From an uncultured Rhodospirillales bacterium (GTDB lineage: Bacteria; Pseudomonadota; Alphaproteobacteria; Acetobacterales; Acetobacteraceae): DNA of 64,000 nt. How positions within the stretch are numbered: position 1 is the stretch's first letter; each line of letters starts with the position of its first letter. The position numbers and the translations under genes were made by a program. The stretch lies in NCBI GenBank assembly GCA_903844135.1, contig CAIMSN010000106.1, forward strand, positions 1 through 64,000, given 5' to 3'. The notes under the pieces were generated by a model. That model saw nothing but the letters and a program-made list of their open reading frames with translations. It did no database searches and was not told the origin of the DNA. Positions 8,362 to 16,066 of this stretch are shown here, in pieces.

Positions 8362-9266
8362 CCGATCTCGCAGGGCTGTTGCTGGGCGGTGCGGCGTTGC
8401 TGCTGCATGCGGCACTGATGGTCGCGGCCGCGCCGCTGGTGGAAGCCTGGATCGCCCCCGAAACCATCCCGGTCACCCATCCGGCGCGCTGGCCGGAGCG
8501 GATCATGCGGCCGTATCGGGCGCTGGGCGCCCTGCTGGCGCGGGAGACGATACGGTCCGGCAACGCCTCGCCGCTGGCGGTCGCAGCACCTCTGCTGGCG
8601 GTGAGCCTGACCCTGGTCGCCGCCTGTCTGGTTCCGTCGTTCGCGGTCGGGCTGCTCGACGCGCCGCTGGCCGACCTGCTGCTGGTGCTCGGGCTGCTGG
8701 CCGGCGCTCAGGCGACGCTGCTGCTGGCGGCGGCGGATGACGGGCTGGCGTCGTCCGGCCTTGAGGCGGTCGGACAGATGGTGAACCTGATACTCGCGGT
8801 TCCGGGCGGCATCGTCGCGGTGCTGACGCTGTCGCTGCTCGCCGGCGGCACCGGGCTCGACCAGATTCTCGCCGTGCCGCATGGGGGTGCCGGGCTGGCG
8901 GCGTGCTGCGCGCTCGGACTGGCGGCGATCGCCGCCACCGGGCGGCGGTCCATCCTGTCGCAGGGCTGGTCGGGGGCGGATCTTGCTCTGCTCAGGGTCC
9001 AGGACGGCTTGCAGATGCTGGTGTGGATCGACCTGATCGGCGGTCTCGCACTGCCCGGGATGCTGGCTGCGGCGCGGTCCGGGCCGCTCGGATGGCTGGA
9101 GGGGCTGCTGTTCTGGGCGCTCAGGCTGGCGCTTGGCACTCTGCTGCTGCGGACGGTCGGCGCCAGCCTGACCAGCCTGTCGTCGCGGCGCCGGCTGGCC
9201 GGCCTGTCGCTGCTGGTGGCGGCTCTGGCGCCGGTCCTGCTGCTGGCGGGACGGGCGCCGGCATGA
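8358..9266 (+). CDS. HyfC-like (NuoH-family) membrane subunit
   Basis: Membrane protein of 302 residues, about 8 segments, corresponding to HyfC/HycD/NuoH, the subunit that in related complexes joins the quinone or catalytic module to the membrane arm. The clearest trace is 'MRPYRALGALLARE', matching the family 'QPYRDLxKLLxKE'. The usual Glu in the following 'REM...EP' loop is missing ('GLEAVGQMVNLILAVPGG'). There is no lysine. The start is TTG 8358, overlapping the upstream stop by 4 bases. Confidence 0.75.
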   Translation: MTDLAGLLLGGAALLLHAALMVAAAPLVEAWIAPETIPVTHPARWPERIMRPYRALGALLARETIRSGNASPLAVAAPLLAVSLTLVAACLVPSFAVGLLDAPLADLLLVLGLLAGAQATLLLAAADDGLASSGLEAVGQMVNLILAVPGGIVAVLTLSLLAGGTGLDQILAVPHGGAGLAACCALGLAAIAATGRRSILSQGWSGADLALLRVQDGLQMLVWIDLIGGLALPGMLAAARSGPLGWLEGLLFWALRLALGTLLLRTVGASLTSLSSRRRLAGLSLLVAALAPVLLLAGRAPA

Positions 9267-9862
9267 CCGGCCTGGTCGGCCTGCTGGCGGACGCGCTGCT
9301 GCTGTTGGCGATCTTCTGCGCGCGACCGGCATCGTTGCCGGTCTGGAGCTTCCGTCTGCCGGTCCAGGACGCGCTGGTCGCATGCTGCCTGCTGGCGAGC
9401 CTGGTCGGTCGGACGGTCGCGCCGGAGCCGGGCGGCGCATCGCCCGGCCTCGCGCTCGCCGGGCTGCTGGCGGTGCTGGCCAGGATCGGGCTGGTGTGGG
9501 CCGGCCGGCGCGCCGTCTTGCTGCGCGCCGGCGCCGTGCCGGCGAGGCCGGTCTGGCCGGTGCTCCTGGCGCTCCTCGCCGCGTGGCTGGCAATCCGGCT
9601 GCTGCCGGGAGCGGTGTCCGCATCAGGGTCGCAGGACATACTCGGCCCGTCGATCGGTATCGTCCTCGCCGGCCTGGTCGGCGCCCTGGCGGCGCGCGAG
9701 GAGCGTGCGCGCATCGCCGCTCTGCTGCTGGCCGGGAACGGCGTGCTGCTGGCTGCCTGCCTTGTCGAGGGGCCTGGATGGGGGTCGCTGCTGTCGATCC
9801 TGGCGCTGCAGGCGCTGGGCCTGCTCGGCCTGCGCCTCCGGCCCGCCAGGATCGCGTCATGA
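9263..9862 (+). CDS. HyfE-like (NuoK-related) membrane subunit
   Basis: Small membrane protein of 199 residues with six or seven hydrophobic helices, in the position and size of HyfE of hydrogenase-4. Family membership rests mainly on size, hydrophobic profile and the gene order B-C-E-F-G-I. Direct motif support is weak. It contains no lysine. The ATG at 9263 overlaps the preceding TGA (ATGA), so the track ORF from 8903 is over-extended. The same overlap recurs at its 3' end, showing a translationally coupled operon. Confidence 0.68.
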   Translation: MTGLVGLLADALLLLAIFCARPASLPVWSFRLPVQDALVACCLLASLVGRTVAPEPGGASPGLALAGLLAVLARIGLVWAGRRAVLLRAGAVPARPVWPVLLALLAAWLAIRLLPGAVSASGSQDILGPSIGIVLAGLVGALAAREERARIAALLLAGNGVLLAACLVEGPGWGSLLSILALQALGLLGLRLRPARIAS

Positions 9863-11238
9863 GCGGAGCGGTCGGGCTGATCGTGCTCGTTCCACTGCTG
9901 CTGTCCCTGGTCCCGACCGCGCTGCCGCGTGCCGCCGGGCCGCGCGGCGTCGCCATGACCGGGCTCGGCATGGCGGTGGTCACGGCCGGCGTCGCCGTCG
10001 GTGGGGTGTGGACGGCCGGAGATGCGCCTCTCGAAGCATCCGGCGCATTGTTCGGCGACGATGCCCTCGCGCGGGCACTGTCGCTGCCGCCGGCGATCGC
10101 CTGGCTGCTGGTCGCGCTGCGCGAGGCGACGCAGGCCAGGGTGCAACAAGGCGGCACCGCGGGACGCTGGGCCCGCTGGCCGATCGCCGCCCAGCTCGGC
10201 ACCGCGGCATCGATGGCGCTGTCCCGGCTCGAGCTTCTGGCCCTGCTGCCGATCGGCTTCGCGCTGCTGCTGGCGGCGTGGTCGCGCCTGGAGGGACGGG
10301 ACTGGCGCGATGGCGTGTCCGGCCTGGCGCCGCTGCTGGCCATGCTGGCGGGGGTGGTCGTGCTGTCGGCCGGGCTGGGCCGGCCCGCGCGCTGGAGCGC
10401 ACTCTCGGCGCACGACACACTGATTCCGGCCGCGCTGGCGATCACCGGGGCGACCCTGCTGACGATGCCCGCCCTGCTGCTGGCGCTGTGGTCGGCGGTC
10501 CATCCGGTGCGCGCGGTGCGGGACCCGCCGGCGCGTGGCCTGTCGGCGCTGCTGTTCGCAGCGCCCGCCCTGGGGATCGCGCTGCGCGCCGCGACGCTGC
10601 CCTTATCGCCGGCCGGCTCACCGGTCGGGTCCCCGCTTGGGTCCCCGCTTGGGTCCCCGCTTGGGTCGATGTCGGTGCTGACCGGGCTGGCCTGGATCGG
10701 CGTGTCGGTGGCGTTGCTGCCGTCCCGGCGCCTGCTCGCGGAGCGTGTCGCGCTGTGCGTGTCGATCCAGCTCGGCGCCGTCCTGGTCGGGATCGGCGCC
10801 GGCGGCGCCGGCGGGATCGCCGGCGGGCTGCTGCTGCTCGGCATGCTGTCGGCACTCGGTCCGGTGGCGCTCGCATCGGCGCGGGATCGGGCGCAGCGTC
10901 GCCTGCGCCGGACGGCGATCGCCGCCCTGGTCGGGGTGCCGCCGTTCGCATCGTTCGCCGCCCTGCAGATGCTGCTGCCGCGATTGTTCGCGCCCTGGTC
11001 GTGGCCGGGTGCTTCGCTGGCCCCCTGGTCGGGAATGCTGGTCCTGGCGGCGATCGGCGCGGGGGCCGTCTCGGTGCTGGACCCCGCTTGTCGTGACCGG
11101 CCGGTCGGGGACGAGAATGGTTCCGCGATCTGGCTGGTCTGCGGCATCGCCGTCCTGGCGGTCGCTCTCTGGTTCGGGCTGGCGATGCCGGCCGCCTTGT
11201 CCGACTGGCTGCTCGTCCTCGCGGATAACGGCGTATGA
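9859..11238 (+). CDS. HyfF-like (NuoN/L-family) membrane subunit, degenerate
   Basis: Membrane protein of 459 residues with about 12 segments, in the HyfF position of the operon. The antiporter-type lysines are absent: the protein has no lysine at all. Recognisable family sequence is sparse, e.g. the tail region 'VGVPPFASFAALQMLLPR' that parallels 'GxPPFxGFxSEWxL'. About residues 255-272 are a Gly-Ser-Pro-Leu repeat encoded by a 12-bp unit, probably in a loop. ATG 9859 overlaps the upstream stop, and the 3' end overlaps the HyfG-like start. Confidence 0.7.
   Translation: MSGAVGLIVLVPLLLSLVPTALPRAAGPRGVAMTGLGMAVVTAGVAVGGVWTAGDAPLEASGALFGDDALARALSLPPAIAWLLVALREATQARVQQGGTAGRWARWPIAAQLGTAASMALSRLELLALLPIGFALLLAAWSRLEGRDWRDGVSGLAPLLAMLAGVVVLSAGLGRPARWSALSAHDTLIPAALAITGATLLTMPALLLALWSAVHPVRAVRDPPARGLSALLFAAPALGIALRAATLPLSPAGSPVGSPLGSPLGSPLGSMSVLTGLAWIGVSVALLPSRRLLAERVALCVSIQLGAVLVGIGAGGAGGIAGGLLLLGMLSALGPVALASARDRAQRRLRRTAIAALVGVPPFASFAALQMLLPRLFAPWSWPGASLAPWSGMLVLAAIGAGAVSVLDPACRDRPVGDENGSAIWLVCGIAVLAVALWFGLAMPAALSDWLLVLADNGV
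10627..10662 (+). repeat. 12-bp tandem repeat, 3 perfect copies, in the HyfF-like gene
   Basis: The unit GGGTCCCCGCTT is repeated three times with partial copies on both sides, encoding Gly-Ser-Pro-Leu. In frame; likely a loop between transmembrane segments. Confidence 0.95.
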
Positions 11239-12611
11239 GCGCGGCGCCCCGTCCTCGCCCGTCCGCCGCCACCCTGGTTCGGGCCGGACGGCCGGTTCCG
11301 TCGTCGCGGTCCGGCCGCTACCTGCTGTCCCAGGACCAATGGGCGGCGTTCGCCGAGCGGCTCGACTCCGATCCGCTGCACCTGTCTGGACTGTGGAGCG
11401 ACGGTGCCGAGATCCATGCGCTGCTCCTCGAATCCGCCGATGCGCCGCTGATCGCCTCGGTCGCGGTCGAGCGCCAGCGCTTCCTGGCGCTGTCGCCGAT
11501 GCGCGCGTCGGCGATCCTGCCGGAGCGGATCGTGCGCGATCTCTGGGGGATCGAGGCGATGGCGGCGCGGGACCTCCGGCCCTGGCTGGATCACGGCGCC
11601 TGGGGATTGACCGCACCGCTCGCGGCGCGGCCCGGGCCGGCGAGCTGGCCGCCCGAGCCGCCCGATTTTCTCTGGGACGAGGCGGACGATGCGGCGGGCG
11701 CGTTCCAGTTGCCGATCGGGCCGGTGCAGACCCTGACCATCGGTCCCGCGCAGTTCCGCCTGACCCTGGTCGGTGAGCGGATCAGGCGGCTGGAGCCGCT
11801 GCTCGGCGCGGCGCATCGCGGGATCGCGCTGGCGCTGCGCGGGCTGCAGCCGGACCAGGCGATCCGTTTGGTGGCCAGGATCGACGCCACCGCCAGCGTC
11901 GCGCACCAGTTGGCGTTCGCCCGCGCCGTGGAGGCGGCGTCCGGAGTGCAGCCAGGTCGTGCGACCGAGGCGCTGCGTCGGGCGATGGGTGCGCTGGAGC
12001 GGATGGCGATCGACCTGCACCATCTGGCGCGTCTCTGGTCGCTGCGCGGCCATCGCGCAGCGGCCGCGCGGGCGGGGTCATTGCGGGGCATGCTGCTGCC
12101 GGCCGCCGAGGCGGCGTTCGGCGACCGGCTGATGATGCGCAGCCTGGCGCCGGGCGGATGGTCGGTGGCGCCGGACAAGGCGGGGCTGGCGACGATGGCC
12201 GCGACCCTCGACAAGGTCGAGGCGGGTCTCGATCCGCTGCCGGATGATTTGCCGGGCCAGGACAGGCTGCTGTCGATCGAGCGCGATCTCGTTCTCTGTC
12301 GCAGCGGGTGCGATCCGCTGCGGACGGTTCCGGAGTTCGGCCAGGAGGAGGAGCGCCCAGGGGCGCGCGCAGAGGAGCATTCAGGGCAGCCGGTCGCGGA
12401 TCAGGAGGGGTTGGGAATGGCGGAGGCGGCCCAGGGCCAGGTCTGGCATTGGGTCAGGCTGGAGAACGGCGTCGTCTCCGCCTGGCACGCGGTCGATCCG
12501 AACCTGGCGTGCGTCGCCGCGCTGGCGTCGGAGGCGGTGGGGCTCGATCGCGACGGTCTCGCGCTGCTCTGCGCGCGTTTCGGGGTTTCGGTGTCGGGAG
12601 CGGATCAATGA
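11235..12611 (+). CDS. HyfG-like large subunit lacking the [NiFe] ligands
   Basis: Soluble subunit of 458 residues (shorter than the roughly 550 of E. coli HyfG) with a NuoC-like N-terminal part and a NuoD/HyfG-like C-terminal part. The site that reads 'ERICGICSVAHSLAF' in true hydrogenases reads 'ARIDATASVAHQLAF' here, so both N-terminal Cys ligands are gone. The C-terminal 'DPCxxC' is 'DPNLAC', which also lacks the pair. The ending 'ALLCARFGVSVSGAD' resembles the non-hydrogenase members that end 'FxxSYSGHD'. It therefore cannot be a [NiFe] hydrogenase. ATG at 11235 overlaps the HyfF-like stop by 4 bases. Confidence 0.82.
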   Translation: MSAAPRPRPSAATLVRAGRPVPSSRSGRYLLSQDQWAAFAERLDSDPLHLSGLWSDGAEIHALLLESADAPLIASVAVERQRFLALSPMRASAILPERIVRDLWGIEAMAARDLRPWLDHGAWGLTAPLAARPGPASWPPEPPDFLWDEADDAAGAFQLPIGPVQTLTIGPAQFRLTLVGERIRRLEPLLGAAHRGIALALRGLQPDQAIRLVARIDATASVAHQLAFARAVEAASGVQPGRATEALRRAMGALERMAIDLHHLARLWSLRGHRAAAARAGSLRGMLLPAAEAAFGDRLMMRSLAPGGWSVAPDKAGLATMAATLDKVEAGLDPLPDDLPGQDRLLSIERDLVLCRSGCDPLRTVPEFGQEEERPGARAEEHSGQPVADQEGLGMAEAAQGQVWHWVRLENGVVSAWHAVDPNLACVAALASEAVGLDRDGLALLCARFGVSVSGADQ

Positions 12612-13201
12612 ATGAATCGGACGCTGCGCCGGGCAGGAGGCTTGAGGTTCTGCACCTGCAGGCCGGCGGCTGCGGCGGCTGTGCGCTGGAGTTCGCTCTG
12701 GTGGCGCTGCCCGGTCTCGGTCTGGTCGAGACCGAGCATCCGCGTCATGCCGATCTGCTGGTCGTCAGCGGCGCACCAGGGCGGGAGATGATGCGGGCGG
12801 TCCGCGCCGCCTGGACCGCGATGGCCGAGCCGAAATATCTGGTGGCGCTGGGCGACTGCGCGATCGAGGGTGGCCGCTTCCGCGGCACCTACGCGGTCGA
12901 GGGCGGACTGGAGGGGCGCCTGCCGGTCGCTCTGGCGATCCCTGGAAGCCCGCCGGCGCCGGACGCGATCCGCGATGCGCTCGGCGCGCTCGTACGGGCG
13001 ATCGAGGCTGGCGCCACGCTGTCCGACGAACCGTTCAGGCGGACGGCCGAGGCGGAAGCGGCGCCGACACCGGCCCCGGGAGCTGTTCCGACCTCTGCTC
13101 CGACGCCTGTTCCGACCCCTGTTCCGACGCTTGCTCCTCTGGCACTTCTTCCTGCAGCGCCTCGGCATCGGCTCTCAGGCGATGGAAGCTCCGATAGCTG
13201 A
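12608..13201 (+). CDS. HyfI-like (NuoB-family) Fe-S small subunit with a Cys-to-Ser change
   Basis: Small subunit of 197 residues that in relatives carries the [4Fe-4S] cluster next to the catalytic or quinone site. Conserved parts are 'LHLQAGGCGGCALEF' (two Cys), 'VALGDCAIEGGRFRGTY' (third Cys) and 'PGSPPAPDAI', where the family's fourth Cys ('PGCPP') is Ser. The conserved domain ends near residue 140. The last 50 residues are a Pro-Thr-Val/Ala repeat that lies antisense to the end of pssA. ATG 12608 overlaps the HyfG-like stop. No ferredoxin-like HyfH gene follows. Confidence 0.82.
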   Translation: MNESDAAPGRRLEVLHLQAGGCGGCALEFALVALPGLGLVETEHPRHADLLVVSGAPGREMMRAVRAAWTAMAEPKYLVALGDCAIEGGRFRGTYAVEGGLEGRLPVALAIPGSPPAPDAIRDALGALVRAIEAGATLSDEPFRRTAEAEAAPTPAPGAVPTSAPTPVPTPVPTLAPLALLPAAPRHRLSGDGSSDS

Positions 13202-14042
13202 GCGGGATCATCGCCATGTAGATCAGCCCGGCCGCCGCCAAAGCGGCCCAGGGATCGGCGACCAGCACTGCCACGAACAGCCCGACGCCGAGCAGCAGCG
13301 GCAGCACCAGGTGGGCCGGGACCTTGAAGTTCTTGAAACTCCACAGCGGCAGGGTCGAGACGCTGAGGAACGCCACGCCGATCAGGACCGGTGCGACCAG
13401 CGCCGGGTGGTGAGACAGCGCCTGCAGCCAGGGAAGATCGAGCTTTTCCGCTTCCAACCCGAGGAACAGCGGGAACAGCGCCAGGCCGGCGCCGGCCGGT
13501 GCCGGGACGCCGGTGAAGAAATTGTTGCGGTAGGACGGCGCGCTCGCCGCTTTCGGCGTGTCGTCACCGAGGCCGGCATTGAAGCGCGCCAGGCGCAGCG
13601 CCATGCAGACCGTGAACATGATCGACGGCACGAAACCGTAGCGGCCGGCTCCGTGCAGCGACCAGAGATACAGGATGAAGCCCGGCGCCACGCCGAAGCA
13701 CAGGAAGTCGGACAGGCTGTCGAATTCGGCGCCGAACCGGCTGGTCGCCCGCAGCAGCCTGGCGATCCTGCCGTCGAGCCCGTCGATGAAGCCGGCGATC
13801 ACCAGCGCCGCGCCGGCCTGTCCGAAATGACCTTCCAGCGCCGCGCGCATCCCGATCAGCCCGGCGCACAGGCCGATCAGCGTGAGGATGTTGGGGATCA
13901 GCCGATTGAACGACTGGCCGCGGAACCTGGGCCGCCTGGGACGGCGGCCGAGGCGGCGCAGGCGGCGCCGGCGCGCCCTGGTCCCGGCCAGCCTGGCGGC
14001 CGCCGGGTCGATCGCGGAGCCGGTGGCGCTAGAGTCGGGCAA
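13035..14042 (-). CDS. pssA: CDP-diacylglycerol-serine O-phosphatidyltransferase
   Basis: Inner-membrane enzyme of phosphatidylethanolamine synthesis that makes phosphatidylserine from CDP-diacylglycerol and serine. The CDP-alcohol phosphatidyltransferase motif is complete: 'DGLDGRIARLLRATSRFGAE' followed by 'FDSLSD'. The 335 residues include about eight membrane helices, an Arg-rich N-terminus and a low-complexity Glu/Gln/Ser repeat tail of about 50 residues not expected for the family. The start overlaps the 3' end of psd by 14 bases, so the two are an operon. Its 3' end overlaps the HyfI-like gene by 167 bases. Confidence 0.92.
   Translation of the reverse strand: MPDSSATGSAIDPAAARLAGTRARRRRLRRLGRRPRRPRFRGQSFNRLIPNILTLIGLCAGLIGMRAALEGHFGQAGAALVIAGFIDGLDGRIARLLRATSRFGAEFDSLSDFLCFGVAPGFILYLWSLHGAGRYGFVPSIMFTVCMALRLARFNAGLGDDTPKAASAPSYRNNFFTGVPAPAGAGLALFPLFLGLEAEKLDLPWLQALSHHPALVAPVLIGVAFLSVSTLPLWSFKNFKVPAHLVLPLLLGVGLFVAVLVADPWAALAAAGLIYMAMIPLSYRSFHRLRADAEALQEEVPEEQASEQGSEQASEQRSEQLPGPVSAPLPPRPSA
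13085..13132. repeat. 12-bp tandem repeat, 4 copies, coding on both strands
   Basis: Four near-identical 12-mers of the form GTTCCGACSYYT lie in the region where the HyfI-like gene (+) and pssA (-) overlap tail to tail. On plus they encode Val-Pro-Thr-x, on minus Ser-Glu-Gln-x. Confidence 0.9.
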
Positions 14043-14706
14043 TCACGGTCTCGCCGCCGATCATCGTCTGTCCGATCCGCACCATCGGCTCGATGCCGGG
14101 CGGCAGATACAGGTCGGTGCGGCTGCCGAAGCGGATGATGCCGAACCGCTCGCCCACGGTGAAATAGGCGCCCTCGGTGGCGTGGCACAGGATGCGCCGC
14201 GCGATCAGCCCGGCGATCTGCACGACCGCCATGGTGCGGCCATCGGCCAGCCTGAGCGCCAGGGCGTTGCGCTCGTTCTTGTCGCTCGCCTTGTCCAGGC
14301 TCGCATTCAGGAACAGGCCCTTGTGATAGGCGATGCGGGTGACCTCGGCCGCGACCGGCATGCGGTTCACGTGCACGTCCAGCACCGACAGGAAGATGGC
14401 CACCCGCCAGCGCGGCTCCAGGCCCAGGCCGAGCTCCGCCGGCGGGGCTACCTGCATCACCGACACGATCCTGCCGTCCGCCGGCGCCACCACCGCATTG
14501 GCCTGCAACGGCGCCACGCGCTCCGGATCGCGGAAGAAATACAGGCAGAACAGAACGAACAGCACACCCAGCACGCCGATCAGGCGGGCGGCGGGAAATG
14601 GCAGCACCAGCCCGACCAGCGCCACCACGGCGCCGGCGATCAGGAAGGGCTTTCCGGCCGGATGCGGCGGCGAGAGCACGAGCTTGAAGGAGTGGATCAG
14701 GGACAT
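14029..14706 (-). CDS. psd: Phosphatidylserine decarboxylase proenzyme
   Basis: Pyruvoyl enzyme that converts phosphatidylserine to phosphatidylethanolamine. The 225-residue length is that of the short type (PSD-A). Two hydrophobic N-terminal segments are followed by 'YFFRDPERVAP', 'VVAPADGRIVSV', 'SVLDVHVNRMP' and the self-cleavage region 'RFGIIRFGSRTDLYLP', where the Gly-Ser bond would be cut to create the pyruvoyl group. It is the first gene of a psd-pssA operon. Confidence 0.93.
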   Translation of the reverse strand: MSLIHSFKLVLSPPHPAGKPFLIAGAVVALVGLVLPFPAARLIGVLGVLFVLFCLYFFRDPERVAPLQANAVVAPADGRIVSVMQVAPPAELGLGLEPRWRVAIFLSVLDVHVNRMPVAAEVTRIAYHKGLFLNASLDKASDKNERNALALRLADGRTMAVVQIAGLIARRILCHATEGAYFTVGERFGIIRFGSRTDLYLPPGIEPMVRIGQTMIGGETVIARL

Positions 14707-14762
14707 GGGGCCCGGTTCATGGATGGTTCACCTTTTGCGGTCAAGCTGCGCCGGCAAGCGCG

Positions 14763-15263
14763 ATGGAGCCGAGGTTGGAAACGCAGCAGGCCTTGTCTCA
14801 CCGGCATGTCCAGGAACATGACCAGGGCCATTCGTTGGGAGCGTTCGCGGTCGATCGTTTCGGCCGCATCTCGCTTCGGGACGCCAAAGGCGGCGGGCTC
14901 GCCTTCCGCTGGCGTGGCCGGGCGTTCCGCATCGCCGTCGAGGAGGCGACAGCATCGAGATCGGGCAAGCCATCCGAGTGTCGCATGACGCTCTCCGCAT
15001 GCGCCGGCAGGATGCCAAGCTCGGCGCTCGCCGCCGACCGCCGGCCCGAGGCCTTCCGGATGACGCATGGGCTGGCCCCGGTGCTGCCAGCCGGTTGGAG
15101 CCTGACCCTGCAGCCCGATCACGTACTGACCCTGGCGACCGAGATCCGCATGACCCTCCCGGCCGAGATCAGCGCACTGCTGATCCAGGCGACCCGCTTC
15201 GCACTGCAGCTCGCGCCCTATTTCGATCTGCTGGAACAATATGGCATGGGCATCGAGGCCTGA
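14763..15263 (+). CDS. Hypothetical protein, no recognised family
   Basis: Open frame of 166 residues filling the space between the psd start and the methyltransferase. The sequence from 'LGAFAVDRFGRISLRD' onward has the alternating pattern of a beta-rich domain, then a helical end 'EISALLIQATRFALQLA'. This looks protein-like rather than a shadow frame. The first ~24 residues are less convincing, and the TTG at 14835 is an alternative start. No strong ribosome site is visible for either. Its last 46 bases overlap the convergent methyltransferase. Function unknown. Confidence 0.6.
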   Translation: MEPRLETQQALSHRHVQEHDQGHSLGAFAVDRFGRISLRDAKGGGLAFRWRGRAFRIAVEEATASRSGKPSECRMTLSACAGRMPSSALAADRRPEAFRMTHGLAPVLPAGWSLTLQPDHVLTLATEIRMTLPAEISALLIQATRFALQLAPYFDLLEQYGMGIEA

Positions 15264-15994
15264 TCGGCCGGGTTCCTGCCGAGCGGGACCAGCACGCGAC
15301 GCGGCAGGCCCGGGACCAGGGAACGGGCGCTCCTGGCGACCGGCATGGCTGCGTGCACGTCCTTGACCGCCTCGACCAGGAGGATCCCGGCCAGCCGCGG
15401 CGATACGCGCCGGCCGATCGCCTCGAGCGCCGGAGCGGCGCGCAGCAACAGACGCGACGCGATCGGCGGCGTGTAGAGCGCGCCATGTAGCGCCTCGACG
15501 CGGAACAGGCTACGCGCCAGCAGGCGTTCGATACGGCCGACCGAGCATGGCGCGCCGTCGGCGAACGGGGTTCCGTCGCGGAGCGCCCAGAGTCCGGTGC
15601 GGTTCGGCACCACGACCAGCAGCCGTCCGTCGTCGCGCATGGCGCGCCAGACGCCGCGCAGCAGCCTGGTCGCGTCCGCGGTCTCGATCGCGTGCACCAA
15701 CAGGACGCGGTCGAACACCGAATCCGGAAACGGCAGCGAGTCGTCCTGGACCAGACAGCGCCCCGGGGCCGGATCGAGGCCTTCGGCCGGCATTCCGGAC
15801 GCGATCGCATCGACGCAGAGATGCGCATGCTGTTGCCAAAGGGTCAGGAAGGGTGCCGCGTGACCGAGACCGAGCACGCGCTGGCGCGACAGATCCGGCC
15901 AGATCGCCCTGATCTCGGCGCGGAGCCGCAAGGTTGCGTGGCGGCCGAGACGGGTCGCATTGAAGTCGGTGACGGTCTGGACGTCGTCGAGCAT
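15218..15994 (-). CDS. Class I SAM-dependent methyltransferase
   Basis: Protein of 258 residues with a Rossmann methyltransferase core: motif I region 'QRVLGLGHAAPFLTLW', acidic loop 'QDDSLPFPDSVFDRVLLVHA', then 'GRLLVVVPNRTGLWA'. It matches the methyltransferase commonly found divergent from gloB in alphaproteobacteria. The glycine motif is weak, so cofactor binding should be checked. The substrate is unknown. It is divergent from gloB with 72 bases between starts. Confidence 0.82.
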   Translation of the reverse strand: MLDDVQTVTDFNATRLGRHATLRLRAEIRAIWPDLSRQRVLGLGHAAPFLTLWQQHAHLCVDAIASGMPAEGLDPAPGRCLVQDDSLPFPDSVFDRVLLVHAIETADATRLLRGVWRAMRDDGRLLVVVPNRTGLWALRDGTPFADGAPCSVGRIERLLARSLFRVEALHGALYTPPIASRLLLRAAPALEAIGRRVSPRLAGILLVEAVKDVHAAMPVARSARSLVPGLPRRVLVPLGRNPADQASMPMPYCSSRSK

Positions 15995-16066
15995 CGTCTC
16001 AATATAGCACGTCAGGGGCCGTGCTCGGAGCCCGTCTCCCTCCCATCGCGTTGGAAGGTTTCTGTC

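Noticed and set aside
5737-12053. Very long minus-strand ORFs (711 and 1912 aa) opposite the reductase and Hyf-like operon
   Set aside because: They are Arg/Gln/Pro/Ser-rich shadow frames of GC-rich coding DNA, with no domain pattern. The plus-strand genes have ATGA-type overlaps and membrane profiles.
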